Source of the DNA: 40CM-2-70-7 sp035505915 | Lineage (GTDB): Bacteria; Gemmatimonadota; Gemmatimonadetes; Gemmatimonadales; GWC2-71-9 | Reading direction: 5' to 3' | Length of the DNA stretch: 57,522 bases | NCBI GenBank assembly: GCA_035505915.1 | Contig: DATJQI010000076.1 | Span: forward strand, 1 to 57,522 | Shown here: in pieces, positions 1 to 8,005 of the stretch | Layout: every line of letters begins with the position of its first letter | Numbering within the stretch: position 1 is the first letter of the stretch | The notes under the pieces: generated by a model | The model's database searches: none | Seen by the model: the letters and a program-made list of their open reading frames with translations, nothing else | Told to the model about the DNA's origin: nothing | Translations under genes and position numbers: made by a program

Positions 1-1
1 C

Positions 2-178
2 GACAACTCGGTCGCCGCCAAGGACTCGGTGCCGCTCTTCCCGGTGTTGCCGGGCGCGGCGCGCCGCGTGCACCTGCCCGTTCCCCGGCTGCCCAGCGGG
101 CGCTATGTCGTCCTGGCACTGCTCGACTTCGGCGGCAGCGAAGTGGCCGCCGGTCAGGTGCCGTTGGACATCCCGTGA
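2..178 (+). CDS. C-terminal fragment of a possible pilus-assembly chaperone
   Basis: The reading frame is open from the window edge to TGA at 176-178 and gives the last 58 residues of a protein whose start lies outside. The segment is rich in beta-strand-forming residues, with VLPGAARR, LPSGRYVV and ALLDFGGS motifs. These resemble the last strands of the immunoglobulin-like domain in PapD-type periplasmic chaperones. The next gene starts inside its stop codon (GTGA overlap) and encodes a secreted pilin-like protein, which supports a chaperone role by context. The family call is inference from a short C-terminus; another secreted beta-sandwich protein is possible. Confidence 0.45.
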   Translation, partial: DNSVAAKDSVPLFPVLPGAARRVHLPVPRLPSGRYVVLALLDFGGSEVAAGQVPLDIP

Positions 179-666
179 CGCACGCGAACGGCGGGCTCCG
201 GCTGCTGCGGTGGGCGCTGCCCGCCCTGCTCCTGGTGGCGCGACCCGCGGCCGCCCAGCAGCGGGTGGTGCTCACCGTCTCCGGCGGTCCCGTCGCCTTC
301 GCCGCGCCGGCCGCGGCGGATTTCGTGACGGGGTCCATCCAGGCCACCACGCCGCTCAGCTACAATGTCAACATTACGAGTGGGAGTAGGCGGACGCTCC
401 GCACCACCTCGGTCGCCATCCGCTCGACGTCCTCGACCTTCGGCACGGCCCCGCTGTCCGACCTGCAGTGGCGGCGGTCGGACCTGGCGACGTGGACGTC
501 GCTGACCACGGCCGACGTGACGGTCGAGTCGCGCCAGATCAGCCGGAACACCGGGAACAACTGGACCAACAGCATCGTCATCCGCTCGCTCCTTCACTGG
601 ACCGCGGATCCGCCGGCGACCTACACGGCCAACCTGGTCATCACCCTGACGGTGACCACGCCGTGA
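175..666 (+). CDS. Secreted pilin-like / spore-coat-U-like subunit
   Basis: A 163-aa protein. An N-terminal signal peptide (hydrophobic stretch around residues 13-23, Ala-rich cleavage site near AAAQQ) is followed by a small beta-rich domain. It shares the pattern AADF...G, a DLQW motif and a closing TYTANLVITLTV strand with the proteins at 4144-4686 and 4700-5197, so the three look like paralogous subunits. The GTG start overlaps the upstream stop, implying translational coupling, and the next gene starts in the same way. A secreted structural subunit of a fimbria-like or coat-like surface structure is the best reading. There are no cysteines in the mature part, unlike its two paralogues. 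Confidence 0.55.
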   Translation: MTHANGGLRLLRWALPALLLVARPAAAQQRVVLTVSGGPVAFAAPAAADFVTGSIQATTPLSYNVNITSGSRRTLRTTSVAIRSTSSTFGTAPLSDLQWRRSDLATWTSLTTADVTVESRQISRNTGNNWTNSIVIRSLLHWTADPPATYTANLVITLTVTTP

Positions 667-3600
667 CCTTCGCCGGCTGGGTGGCCGTCTTCGCCGGCAC
701 CGCCGCGGCGGCGGGCGCCGTCACGGTCGCGGTCCGCGCCGAGCGCCGCGGTGCGCGGCACCCGGCGCATCCGGCTTCCCAGGTGGAATCGACCCTGGTG
801 CTGCCGGCGCCGGAGGCGCGTGCGCCCCAGCACTTCTCCCGGCCGGTGTCCACGCCGCTGCCGTTCGCGGCGAAGCCCGCGCCGCACACCACAGTCGCGC
901 GGGCAATCGCTCCCGTGACACCGGCCGCCACGGCGGCGCCGATCGTCAGGGCCGACGAGACCGCCGTCCCCGCGCCGCCGACGCCCGCGCCGCCGGTCGC
1001 GGAGCTGGCCCCGGTGGAAGTCTCGGCGTTGCCGCGCTCGGTGCAGGTGATGACGGTGCCGGTGCCGGCCTCGTTGCTCGAGTCGGGCGACGTGCAGTAT
1101 CAAGTGGTGCCGCAGGGGAACGCGCAGATCATCGGCGCCCTCACCGGGACGGTGCGGGGATCCGCCGCCTCCCAACCGGTGGTGGTGACGGCGGCGCTCT
1201 CCAAGTCGGCGCCGGCCGGCACGCAGACGGTCGCCCGGGTGGAGTTCCGGCAGGGCGGTGCGGTGCGGAGTGAAGTCCCCGTCCGCGTGCAGATTCTCAC
1301 CGTCCATTCGGCGCAGCTCCGCCTCGCGCAGTCCGTGATCGGGGGTCATCCCGGCGAGCGCGTGACCCTCCGCTACTTCCTCACCAACTCCGGTAACGGG
1401 CCCGACAGCATCTCCATCCGAATGATGGCGCCGGTCGGGTGGCGCGTGGACGGGGCGCCGACCCTCTACGTCCTGGGCGCGGGCGCCAGCGTCACCGGCG
1501 AAGTCGGCATCTGGGTGCCCCGGGAATCCGGCACCGGATCCCTGCCCATCGCCGTCATCGCCTCGGCGGGCGGGCGGGACATCGCCCGGGCCGACGCGGG
1601 CTTCGAGGTCGTGGCGGGCGAGGTGTCGGCCGTGAGCGCCGACGAGCTGCAGGTCACGACCGGCGTCGCGTCGGTCCTGACCAGCCAGAACGATGCGCCG
1701 GTGTTCGGTGTCGACGTGATGGGTCCCGTGGCGGCCGGCATCTCGGCCGTCGGTCACCTGGTTCAGCCCACCAACTCCGGCACCGCCGACGCCCTCTCGC
1801 TCTCCCGGGTGGGCTACTACCTCGGCGGCACGTACCTGACGCTCTCGGGGGCGCAGTGGTCGGCCACCGGCGGCGCCACCGGCCGCACGTTCTCCGACGT
1901 CACCGGGATGAACGCGTACGGCCAGGGTGCGGCCTTCACGCTGAACGATCAGAAGTGGACCGCCGACCTGCTGGGGGCCGCCCCCGCCGCCGGCGAGCAG
2001 TCCTCGAACGGGCATCTGCTGGGCGCGCGCGTGGGGATGAAGGTGGACGGCGGGTGGGTGGGCGCGACGGCCACCGATCTGCGGGACAATCTGTTCTCCG
2101 CGCGCGAGCTCGAGGCCATCGGAATCGGCGGGGTGTCACCCGCGTTCTCCGGCTTCACCGTGGCGGGGGAGCTGGCGCACCGGAGCTACGCCGGCGGCCA
2201 GGGCATCGGCTGGTCGGCCGAAGTGGACCAGCGTTCCGTCAACACGCAGTTCCAGATCCGCGCGCTGGGCGCTCCCGGCGGCGCCGCCGCGTACGCCCGG
2301 GCCCAGTCCGAAGTGGCCGCGGTGGCCACCCATCGCATCGGCGCCCTGGAGCTCGACGCGAGCGGGTTCCTCTCGAGCGACCAGAACCAGAGCTTCGCCA
2401 AGCTTCAGTCCGCGGGCTGGTCCTTCACCCCGCAGCTGCAGGTCAACTCCCACGTGACGCTGAACCTCGGGGTCCAGGGCAACTCCTACACGGCCCGTGG
2501 CGCGGTGGGAGAGTTCGGCAGCGACGAGACCTCCGTGCGGGCCGGGCTCAACTTCCGGGCGGGCACGTTCTACGCCCTCGGCGCGCTGAGCGCCGGGCAG
2601 GTGTCGCGGTCGACGATGCTGCCCGCGACGCCGCAGATCGTCGACGCCGGCGGGAAGTACGGACTGCAGGGCACCGCCGGGATCGCCACCGATCGCGGGA
2701 CCTTCGAGGCGAGCCTGGACTACGAGCAGAGCGCCCAGAACGTCGGATACCTCCCGCACCAGGCCACCCTCACGGTGCGGGCCGACAATGTGCCCCTCCG
2801 GTCAGGGGGCGGGCCCCGTCTTCACGCCGAGGTGGATCAGTACCTCTGGTTCGGGGCCCTGCCGTCGGTGACGCTGGTCCGGGTCGGCGTGGTCGCGCCG
2901 CTCCCCGGCGACCTCAAGCTCACGGTGGACGTCCAGCACAATCCCCTCATCGCAGGCCCCGCGGGCGGCAATCGCTGGGTGCCGGTCGTGAAGCTCGAGC
3001 GGAGCCTGGGCGTGACGTTCTCCGGCGAGCCGGCGCTCGTCCGCGGAGTGGTCTACGAGGACCGGAACGGGAACGGCAGCCGCGATCCGGGCGAGCCCGG
3101 CATTGCGGGCGTGGTGATCCGCCGCGGCAACGAGACGGCCGTCACAAGCAAGAACGGCGAGTTCACCCTCTATCAACAGACCACCGATCCGCTGCGGGTG
3201 GACGAGACCTCACTGCCGTTCGGGCTGGTCGCGAACCCTTCGGGGTCCGCCCGCCTGACCGAAAAGGGAAGGGTCGAGATCGGCGTCTGGCCCACGGCGA
3301 GCGTCGACGTGCGGCTCGTACCCACGGCCGACGAGACCGGCCGCGTGCCCCGCGTGGATCTGCGCTCGGCGCAGGTCGAGGCGGTGGACTCGGCGGGCAA
3401 CTCCTGGAGCGCCCGGGTCGATTCCACCGGGCATGCCCGGTTCGACGCGCTCCCGCCCGGCAGCTATCACCTCGAGTTCTCTCTGCAGGACGTGCGCGAG
3501 CCCGTGCACGCGCAGGGAGCGGCGCCGCGTTTCGTCGTGCTGCCCGGGCGAACGGTGGCGCCGATCGCCGTGCCGCTCTACCCGCGGCCCGTGCGGCTCT

Positions 3601-3722
3601 TCGATCCCACCAACCAGCGGGGCCGTGGAGCCCAGCGGGGGCAGGGTGGCCAGGCCGGACAGGGTGGGCAAGGGGGCCAGGGGGGCGGGCACGAGGGCCA
3701 GCGCCAGGGCGGCGAGGGTTGA
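663..3722 (+). CDS. Large usher-like outer-membrane protein with SdrD-like domain
   Basis: A 1019-aa protein. The GTG start at 663 overlaps the previous stop (GTGA); an upstream extension of the frame would run through the pilin-like gene and is not needed. Order of parts: membrane-spanning or signal segment (residues 3-22), Ala/Pro-rich linker (to about 120), an immunoglobulin-like NEW3/DUF11-type domain (about 210-320), roughly 450 residues of alternating amphipathic strands typical of a beta-barrel, then an SdrD/Cna-B-like domain starting at YEDRNGNGSRDPGEPG, a second prealbumin-like beta domain, and a Gly/Gln-rich tail. The barrel followed by a plug-like beta domain, set among pilin-like genes, suggests an usher-like export or assembly role. 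No standard FimD signature is visible, so that role is inference. Confidence 0.55.
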   Translation: MTFAGWVAVFAGTAAAAGAVTVAVRAERRGARHPAHPASQVESTLVLPAPEARAPQHFSRPVSTPLPFAAKPAPHTTVARAIAPVTPAATAAPIVRADETAVPAPPTPAPPVAELAPVEVSALPRSVQVMTVPVPASLLESGDVQYQVVPQGNAQIIGALTGTVRGSAASQPVVVTAALSKSAPAGTQTVARVEFRQGGAVRSEVPVRVQILTVHSAQLRLAQSVIGGHPGERVTLRYFLTNSGNGPDSISIRMMAPVGWRVDGAPTLYVLGAGASVTGEVGIWVPRESGTGSLPIAVIASAGGRDIARADAGFEVVAGEVSAVSADELQVTTGVASVLTSQNDAPVFGVDVMGPVAAGISAVGHLVQPTNSGTADALSLSRVGYYLGGTYLTLSGAQWSATGGATGRTFSDVTGMNAYGQGAAFTLNDQKWTADLLGAAPAAGEQSSNGHLLGARVGMKVDGGWVGATATDLRDNLFSARELEAIGIGGVSPAFSGFTVAGELAHRSYAGGQGIGWSAEVDQRSVNTQFQIRALGAPGGAAAYARAQSEVAAVATHRIGALELDASGFLSSDQNQSFAKLQSAGWSFTPQLQVNSHVTLNLGVQGNSYTARGAVGEFGSDETSVRAGLNFRAGTFYALGALSAGQVSRSTMLPATPQIVDAGGKYGLQGTAGIATDRGTFEASLDYEQSAQNVGYLPHQATLTVRADNVPLRSGGGPRLHAEVDQYLWFGALPSVTLVRVGVVAPLPGDLKLTVDVQHNPLIAGPAGGNRWVPVVKLERSLGVTFSGEPALVRGVVYEDRNGNGSRDPGEPGIAGVVIRRGNETAVTSKNGEFTLYQQTTDPLRVDETSLPFGLVANPSGSARLTEKGRVEIGVWPTASVDVRLVPTADETGRVPRVDLRSAQVEAVDSAGNSWSARVDSTGHARFDALPPGSYHLEFSLQDVREPVHAQGAAPRFVVLPGRTVAPIAVPLYPRPVRLFDPTNQRGRGAQRGQGGQAGQGGQGGQGGGHEGQRQGGEG

Positions 3723-4147
3723 TGCGGCCGCTGCGGCTTGCGGCCCTCGTGGCGCCGATCCTGGGCTGTCAGACCCCGACCGATGCCGGGGCGTCGAAGC
3801 TGGTGGTGAAGGGTGTCTGGAACTACACCGCCGCCCAGACCGCGGGAGGCCAGGCGGGTCTGACCGGGACGCTCACGGTGTCCACGCAGTCGGGGACCAG
3901 CTTCTCCGGCAGCGCGAGCGCCACGCAGACCGACGCATCGAACGTCACCACGCAGCTGGCGGGCCCGCTCAGCGGCAAGGCGGTGGACTCGGTGACGGTG
4001 GACTTCGACGTATTCTTCGACGCGAACGGCCGCCGCCACGTGGCGACCGTGATTCGGGACTCGATGAAAGGAAGCTGGGTGGAAGACAACGGCGACGGCA
4101 CGGCGAGCGGCGGTACCTTCGTCGCGGTCCGGACGAGCGGGCCGTGA
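3722..4147 (+). CDS. Small lipoprotein of the pilin-like cluster
   Basis: 141 aa. The ATG shares its first base with the upstream TGA. A short signal peptide ends in a lipobox-like LGC at residues 15-17, so the mature protein should be lipid-anchored. The rest is a soluble beta-rich domain with the pattern GTLTV...GSASAT...LSG, as in small beta-barrel lipoproteins of unknown function. No enzyme motif is visible. Its stop overlaps the GTG of the next pilin-like gene, so it belongs to the same translationally coupled operon and probably acts in the same envelope structure. Confidence 0.6.
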   Translation: MRPLRLAALVAPILGCQTPTDAGASKLVVKGVWNYTAAQTAGGQAGLTGTLTVSTQSGTSFSGSASATQTDASNVTTQLAGPLSGKAVDSVTVDFDVFFDANGRRHVATVIRDSMKGSWVEDNGDGTASGGTFVAVRTSGP

Positions 4148-4686
4148 AGCGCGCGCCCTGGATCTTCGTGGCGCTGGCGGCCGGGTGGGGCGGGCCGGCG
4201 GCCGCCCAGGCCTGCACGGCGACGCTGGTGGCGGGCGGGGGGAACTGCACGACCGCCGCGATCTCCGCCACGCTCACGATCGGACGCGTCGTCCAGCTCA
4301 CGCTCTCGAGCACCACCACGGCGCTGGCGACGCCGGCGGCCGCCGACTTCGACGCCGGATTCGTGGCGAGCACGGGTCCCACGGCCACGGTCTACTGCAA
4401 CACCGCGTGCCGTCTCCAGATCAGCGCGTCGACGGCCACCTGGACCGCCACGACCACCGTGCCGTCGGTGCCCGCGCGCGCGAACAAGCCGGCGTCGGAT
4501 CTCCAATGGAGCACGGCCTCCAATGGGACCTTCGCCGGCTTGACCACGACTCCCACCAACGTCTCGAGCCTGGGCGCCACGGCGGGGACCGCCGTCGGCA
4601 TCTTCTACCACACGCTGTACGCCTGGGGTCTCGATACCCCCGGCAACTACTCTCTCAAAGTCGTCTTCACGCTGGCCTCACCCTGA
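4144..4686 (+). CDS. Secreted pilin-like subunit, paralogue 2
   Basis: 180 aa, GTG start overlapping the previous stop (GTGA). The signal peptide is residues 1-20, ending near PAAAQA. The mature domain contains two cysteine pairs (CTATLVAGGGNC and CNTAC), the AADFDAGF motif, KPASDLQW and a closing YSLKVVFTL strand. It aligns by eye with the proteins at 175-666 and, more closely, with the opposite-strand protein at 4700-5197. It is the last gene of the forward cluster; only 13 bases separate its stop from the convergent neighbour. A structural subunit of a surface appendage is the likely role. Confidence 0.6.
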   Translation: MKRAPWIFVALAAGWGGPAAAQACTATLVAGGGNCTTAAISATLTIGRVVQLTLSSTTTALATPAAADFDAGFVASTGPTATVYCNTACRLQISASTATWTATTTVPSVPARANKPASDLQWSTASNGTFAGLTTTPTNVSSLGATAGTAVGIFYHTLYAWGLDTPGNYSLKVVFTLASP

Positions 4687-4699
4687 GCCGGCTGGCTCT

Positions 4700-5197
4700 C
4701 TACCGCGTCGTCAGGGTGTACCGCACCACCACCGCGTAGCTGCCGGGGTTGTCCTGGCTGTCGAACCGCGCCCGGTAGGCCAGCGGCACGTCCGTCTCCC
4801 GGGTCGCCACGCCGACCGCGGCCACATTCGGCGTCGTGGTCATCGGGGTGTACGTGCCGGCGCCGGAGCGCAGCTCCAGATCGCTGGCGGGCTTGTCGTT
4901 CCGCCCCGCCGCCGCATCCCACGTTTCCGTCGCCGAGCTGACTTCGAGACGCCACTCGGTGTTGGACCGCACCCGGGCCGAGGGGCCCGAGACGTCCTGG
5001 TAGCCGGCGGCGATGTCCCGGGCGGTCGGGTTGGCCGTGACGGTCGGCGAACGGTCGAGCGTGAGCTTCAGCAGCGCTCCGACCGTCGCCATGACGGTGT
5101 TGGTCCCCTGGCAGGTCCGGGCGAAGCAGGACTGGGCCGGGAGAGCCTGAGGGGCCAGGGCGGTGGCGGCAAGGACCAGCAGGGCGTAAGGGCGCAT
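4700..5197 (-). CDS. Secreted pilin-like subunit, paralogue 3 (opposite strand)
   Basis: 165 aa. The ATG start is preceded by a GGAAGGTG ribosome site. The signal peptide is residues 1-21 (ALPAQS cleavage region). The mature part has a cysteine pair (CFARTC), the AAGYQD equivalent of the AADF motif, KPASDLELRSG, TTTPNV and a final YAVVVRYTLTTR strand, all matching the protein at 4144-4686. This paralogue is transcribed towards the main cluster from its own upstream region (5198-5419), so its expression may be controlled separately from the operon. Function is inferred from the paralogues. Confidence 0.6.
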   Translation of the reverse strand: MRPYALLVLAATALAPQALPAQSCFARTCQGTNTVMATVGALLKLTLDRSPTVTANPTARDIAAGYQDVSGPSARVRSNTEWRLEVSSATETWDAAAGRNDKPASDLELRSGAGTYTPMTTTPNVAAVGVATRETDVPLAYRARFDSQDNPGSYAVVVRYTLTTR

Positions 5198-5419
5198 CGT
5201 TCACCTTCCAAATGGGGCCGTGGTTGATCTGCTCGGCATCCCATAAGGCAGGGCGCGTACCACGCGCTGAAATCGTTTAAGCTATTGTGCTATAATGATA
5301 TACACTGATGCAACTGGCGGCATTATTGAGTTGAAATCGACTAGATAATTGACACTACGAGATCGGCTTTGCGGATCGTGCAGGATTCGTCTCGCCTATC
5401 TGCCGGGGCTCACAACTGT
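5198..5419. other. AT-rich gene-free interval, likely promoter of the third pilin-like gene
   Basis: The longest gene-free stretch of the window (222 bases). It lies between two minus-strand genes, so it should hold the 3' end of the kinase transcript and the promoter of the pilin-like gene. Bases about 5265-5350 are far more A+T-rich than anything else here and include TATAAT at 5291-5296 (plus strand), TATCAT read on the minus strand at 5300-5295, and TTGACA at 5349-5354 (plus strand). None of these forms a well-spaced promoter pair in the required direction. I see no open frame with coding character. Confidence 0.4.
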
Positions 5420-7948
5420 TCAACTTTTTGACGATTTCGCCCCCGTGACAGCTGCCGTTCGCACCATTCGCTCGAGCGTATCGAAGTCGAAGGGCTTCAC
5501 CAGGGTCGGCAGACCGGTTTCCGCGACCAGCGCGGACGTGTCTTCGGCGAACGTATCGCCGGTCGAGAGGATGACGCGGGCCAGGAGGTCGGGCCGGTCC
5601 TGCTTCAGGCGGGTGACGAATTCGCGGCCGCTCATCCCGGGCATCCGGATGTCCGAGATGATCACGTCGTAGTTCGTGTGCGCCAGGGCTTCGAGCGCCG
5701 CCCGGCCGTCCACCGCCGTGTCCGCGGTCATCCCGGCGCGATTGAGGAAGCGCCGCGCCGCTTCGCGGAGCGACGGTTCGTCGTCCACGATCAGCACCTT
5801 GAGTCCGGCCGCATCGGCCGCCGGTCGCGCGGACGCTTCGGTCGCCGGGCGGGGCAGGGGGCGGGGATCGCGGGGCAGGTGGACCACGAACGTCGCTCCC
5901 CGTCCCGCGGACTCGAGCGTGATCCGCCCTCCGTGCTCCTGGACGATGCCGTAGCAGATCGACAGACCGAGTCCCGTACCCACGCCCACCGGCTTGGTGG
6001 TGAAGAACGGGTCGAAGATCCGGGCCTGGATGTCCGGCGGCACGCCGGGCCCGGAATCCGCCACCTCGATCCGGACGGCATCCGGCGTCGCCACGGTGCG
6101 GATGGTGATGGCCCGTTCGCCCTGGTGGTCCGCCAGCGCCTGTTCGGCGTTGATCAGGAGATTGAGCAGCATCTGTTGGAGCTGAGGCCCGTTTCCCCAC
6201 ACGACGGGCGACGCGGGATCGAGCTGCAGCGCCACCGCGATGTTCAGAGTGCCCAGGTGGTAGGCGCGGAGGGCGTAGGTGCGGCGCACGACGTCGTTCA
6301 CGTCGATGAGATCGCGTTCGCTTCCCCCCGACCGCGCGAACGCCAGCAGGTTGGACGTGATCCGGCCGATGCGCATGGCCTCGTCGCGGATCATTTCCGT
6401 CATCTCCCGTTGGGAGCCCGACAGGTCGTCCAGCAAGAGCGTCTGGGCGAACCCGGAGATGATCGCCGCGGGGTTGTTGATCTCGTGCGCCACGCCGCTC
6501 ACCAGCTGGCCCATCGCCGCGAGCTTCTCCGATTGCTGCAGCTGGGCCTCCGTCCGGCGCTGCTCCGAGATGTCCCGCGCCAGCGCGATCACGCGGTCGA
6601 TGCCGGCGGCCGAGCGGATGGGGGCGTAGATGACGGCCGAAACGCCGCGGCCGTCTTCGCGCTGGTAGGAGACCTCGAAGTGCCGGACCTCGCCCTGGAA
6701 CGCCGCCTCCAGGTGCTCCCCGGCGGTCTCGGACCCCGCGCCCTTGAGGAACGCCAGCATCGCGCGGCCTCCCTCCCCGTGGCCCGTCACCAGGGGCTCC
6801 GCCGGCGGATTGTGGCTGGTGACCCGCCCCTCGCGGTCGAGCACCACGATGGCGTCCGGGACGGCGTCCATCAGGAGGCGGAGGTTCCGCTCGGCGTCCG
6901 CGGCCGCGGCGTACGAGGCCGAGAGGGAGCGCGTCTGGCGCTCGACGTCGCGCTCGAGGCGCTGGGCGTATTCCTGATCGGACCGCAGGGCGAGAACGAG
7001 TCGGAAGCCGATGATCGTTCCCCCGACGCCGACCAGCACCGCGGCCGCATAATCGACGCCGGGCTCGAGCATGTTGAGAATGGCGACTCCGAACACGCCG
7101 GCGAGCCCCACCAGGAGCACGGTGAGGTGTGAAACGAGCAGTGGCACGGGGCCGAGCCCCGCCCCTCCCGACACCGGGGGCGCGGAACTGGGAGCCAACG
7201 CGACCCGCACGGCGAGATACAGAAAGAGCAGATCCCAGCCCAGCGCGATGAGGGGATCGGGCACGTGCACGCCGAGCACGTGGCTGACGGCGTAGACCAC
7301 GCTCGCCGCCCCGAACCAGGTCAACGCCCCGAATGCCCGGGTCCCTCCGGCCAGGGGGGCACGGGTCCGGTGCAAGGCTCCCACCAGCGTGCTCCAGAGG
7401 AGCACGACGCCGCCCAAACCTCCGGCGAGGCTCAGAATGGTGGTGCGGAGGTCTCGAAACGTGGGCCGCTGGCTGAGGAGCTCCTCAGCGAGAACGCCCG
7501 TCATGAACGTGAGGAGCAGGGTATCGAGGATGGCCGCCATCCCGGAGTCGCGGCGCAGCTGCGGGCGCAGGAGCACGGCCACCGCCACAATGAGACAGGG
7601 ATAGATGCCCACCCAGCCGATCGCCGCGAGGATGTACGACCAGGTCCCGCCGAACGCATCGTCCGTGAGCTGGCCGAGCAGCCAAAGCGTGCAGCCTGCC
7701 GCGATCCAGGCCAAGCCGCGGCGTTCCACCGGGTCGTCGAAGCGCCGTCGGGCGGCGAGCACGCAGAACGCGGCATACGCGGAGGACCACGTCCACCCGA
7801 TGGCGGCGATGATGCTCTGGGAGGTTCCACCGATCGGTGGGGGCGCGAGGTAGTACCCGACGGCGATCAGCGCGAGTGACAGGACGGCGCCCGCCGCAAG
7901 ACCGGAGCCGGGTCGCCCGTGGTCGGTGGGACGGGCCGGAGACGTCAC
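5420..7948 (-). CDS. Membrane-bound hybrid sensor histidine kinase with C-terminal receiver
   Basis: 842 aa, GTG start. About eight hydrophobic segments fill residues 15-310, followed by a short coiled linker and a PAS domain (about 355-470). The dimerisation domain carries the phospho-acceptor His in VAHEINNP (near residue 487). The ATPase domain follows (N-box LLNLLINAEQAL; G-box GPGVPP and GTGLGLS). A receiver domain (VLIVDDEP near 716, phospho-Asp in SDIRMPG near 763, Lys in LVKPFD) ends the protein. No output domain or partner regulator is adjacent, so it is an orphan hybrid kinase whose signal enters through the uncharacterised membrane region. A TACCTTG element sits five bases before the start, suggesting a leaderless transcript. 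Confidence 0.9.
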   Translation of the reverse strand: MTSPARPTDHGRPGSGLAAGAVLSLALIAVGYYLAPPPIGGTSQSIIAAIGWTWSSAYAAFCVLAARRRFDDPVERRGLAWIAAGCTLWLLGQLTDDAFGGTWSYILAAIGWVGIYPCLIVAVAVLLRPQLRRDSGMAAILDTLLLTFMTGVLAEELLSQRPTFRDLRTTILSLAGGLGGVVLLWSTLVGALHRTRAPLAGGTRAFGALTWFGAASVVYAVSHVLGVHVPDPLIALGWDLLFLYLAVRVALAPSSAPPVSGGAGLGPVPLLVSHLTVLLVGLAGVFGVAILNMLEPGVDYAAAVLVGVGGTIIGFRLVLALRSDQEYAQRLERDVERQTRSLSASYAAAADAERNLRLLMDAVPDAIVVLDREGRVTSHNPPAEPLVTGHGEGGRAMLAFLKGAGSETAGEHLEAAFQGEVRHFEVSYQREDGRGVSAVIYAPIRSAAGIDRVIALARDISEQRRTEAQLQQSEKLAAMGQLVSGVAHEINNPAAIISGFAQTLLLDDLSGSQREMTEMIRDEAMRIGRITSNLLAFARSGGSERDLIDVNDVVRRTYALRAYHLGTLNIAVALQLDPASPVVWGNGPQLQQMLLNLLINAEQALADHQGERAITIRTVATPDAVRIEVADSGPGVPPDIQARIFDPFFTTKPVGVGTGLGLSICYGIVQEHGGRITLESAGRGATFVVHLPRDPRPLPRPATEASARPAADAAGLKVLIVDDEPSLREAARRFLNRAGMTADTAVDGRAALEALAHTNYDVIISDIRMPGMSGREFVTRLKQDRPDLLARVILSTGDTFAEDTSALVAETGLPTLVKPFDFDTLERMVRTAAVTGAKSSKS

Positions 7949-7953
7949 GCTGC

Positions 7954-7960
7954 CAAGGTA
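7954..7960 (-). promoter_or_regulatory. Putative -10 element TACCTTG of the histidine kinase gene
   Basis: The minus-strand heptamer TACCTTG ends five bases before the GTG start at 7948. It fits the TAnnTTG pattern seen before several other genes in this window. Transcription starting about seven bases downstream would coincide with the start codon. Confidence 0.4.
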
Positions 7961-7991
7961 GTGAGCCGCGGCGGGCTCGGGGAGAGGCGAC

Positions 7992-7997
7992 TATCTT
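7992..7997 (+). promoter_or_regulatory. Putative -10 element TATCTT of the phosphoglucose isomerase gene
   Basis: TATCTT lies eight bases before the ATG at 8006, in the 57-base divergent interval shared with the histidine kinase gene. Its position suggests transcription begins at or next to the start codon. There is no clear Shine-Dalgarno sequence between it and the ATG. Confidence 0.4.
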
Positions 7998-8005
7998 CCG
8001 CGGCG

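Noticed and set aside
1439..3721. Long Arg/Gly-rich open frame running over the usher-like gene in another phase
   Set aside because: It is a high-G+C shadow of the 663-3722 gene with no domain signal. Only its last part, from ATG 3722, is a real lipoprotein gene.
5291..5354. TATAAT (5291) with TTGACA (5349) as a sigma-70 promoter
   Set aside because: Both are on the plus strand but in the wrong order, and no plus-strand gene follows.
5349..5672. Small plus-strand open frame antisense to the 3' end of the histidine kinase
   Set aside because: No ribosome site, no recognisable domain, and mostly antisense to the receiver domain.
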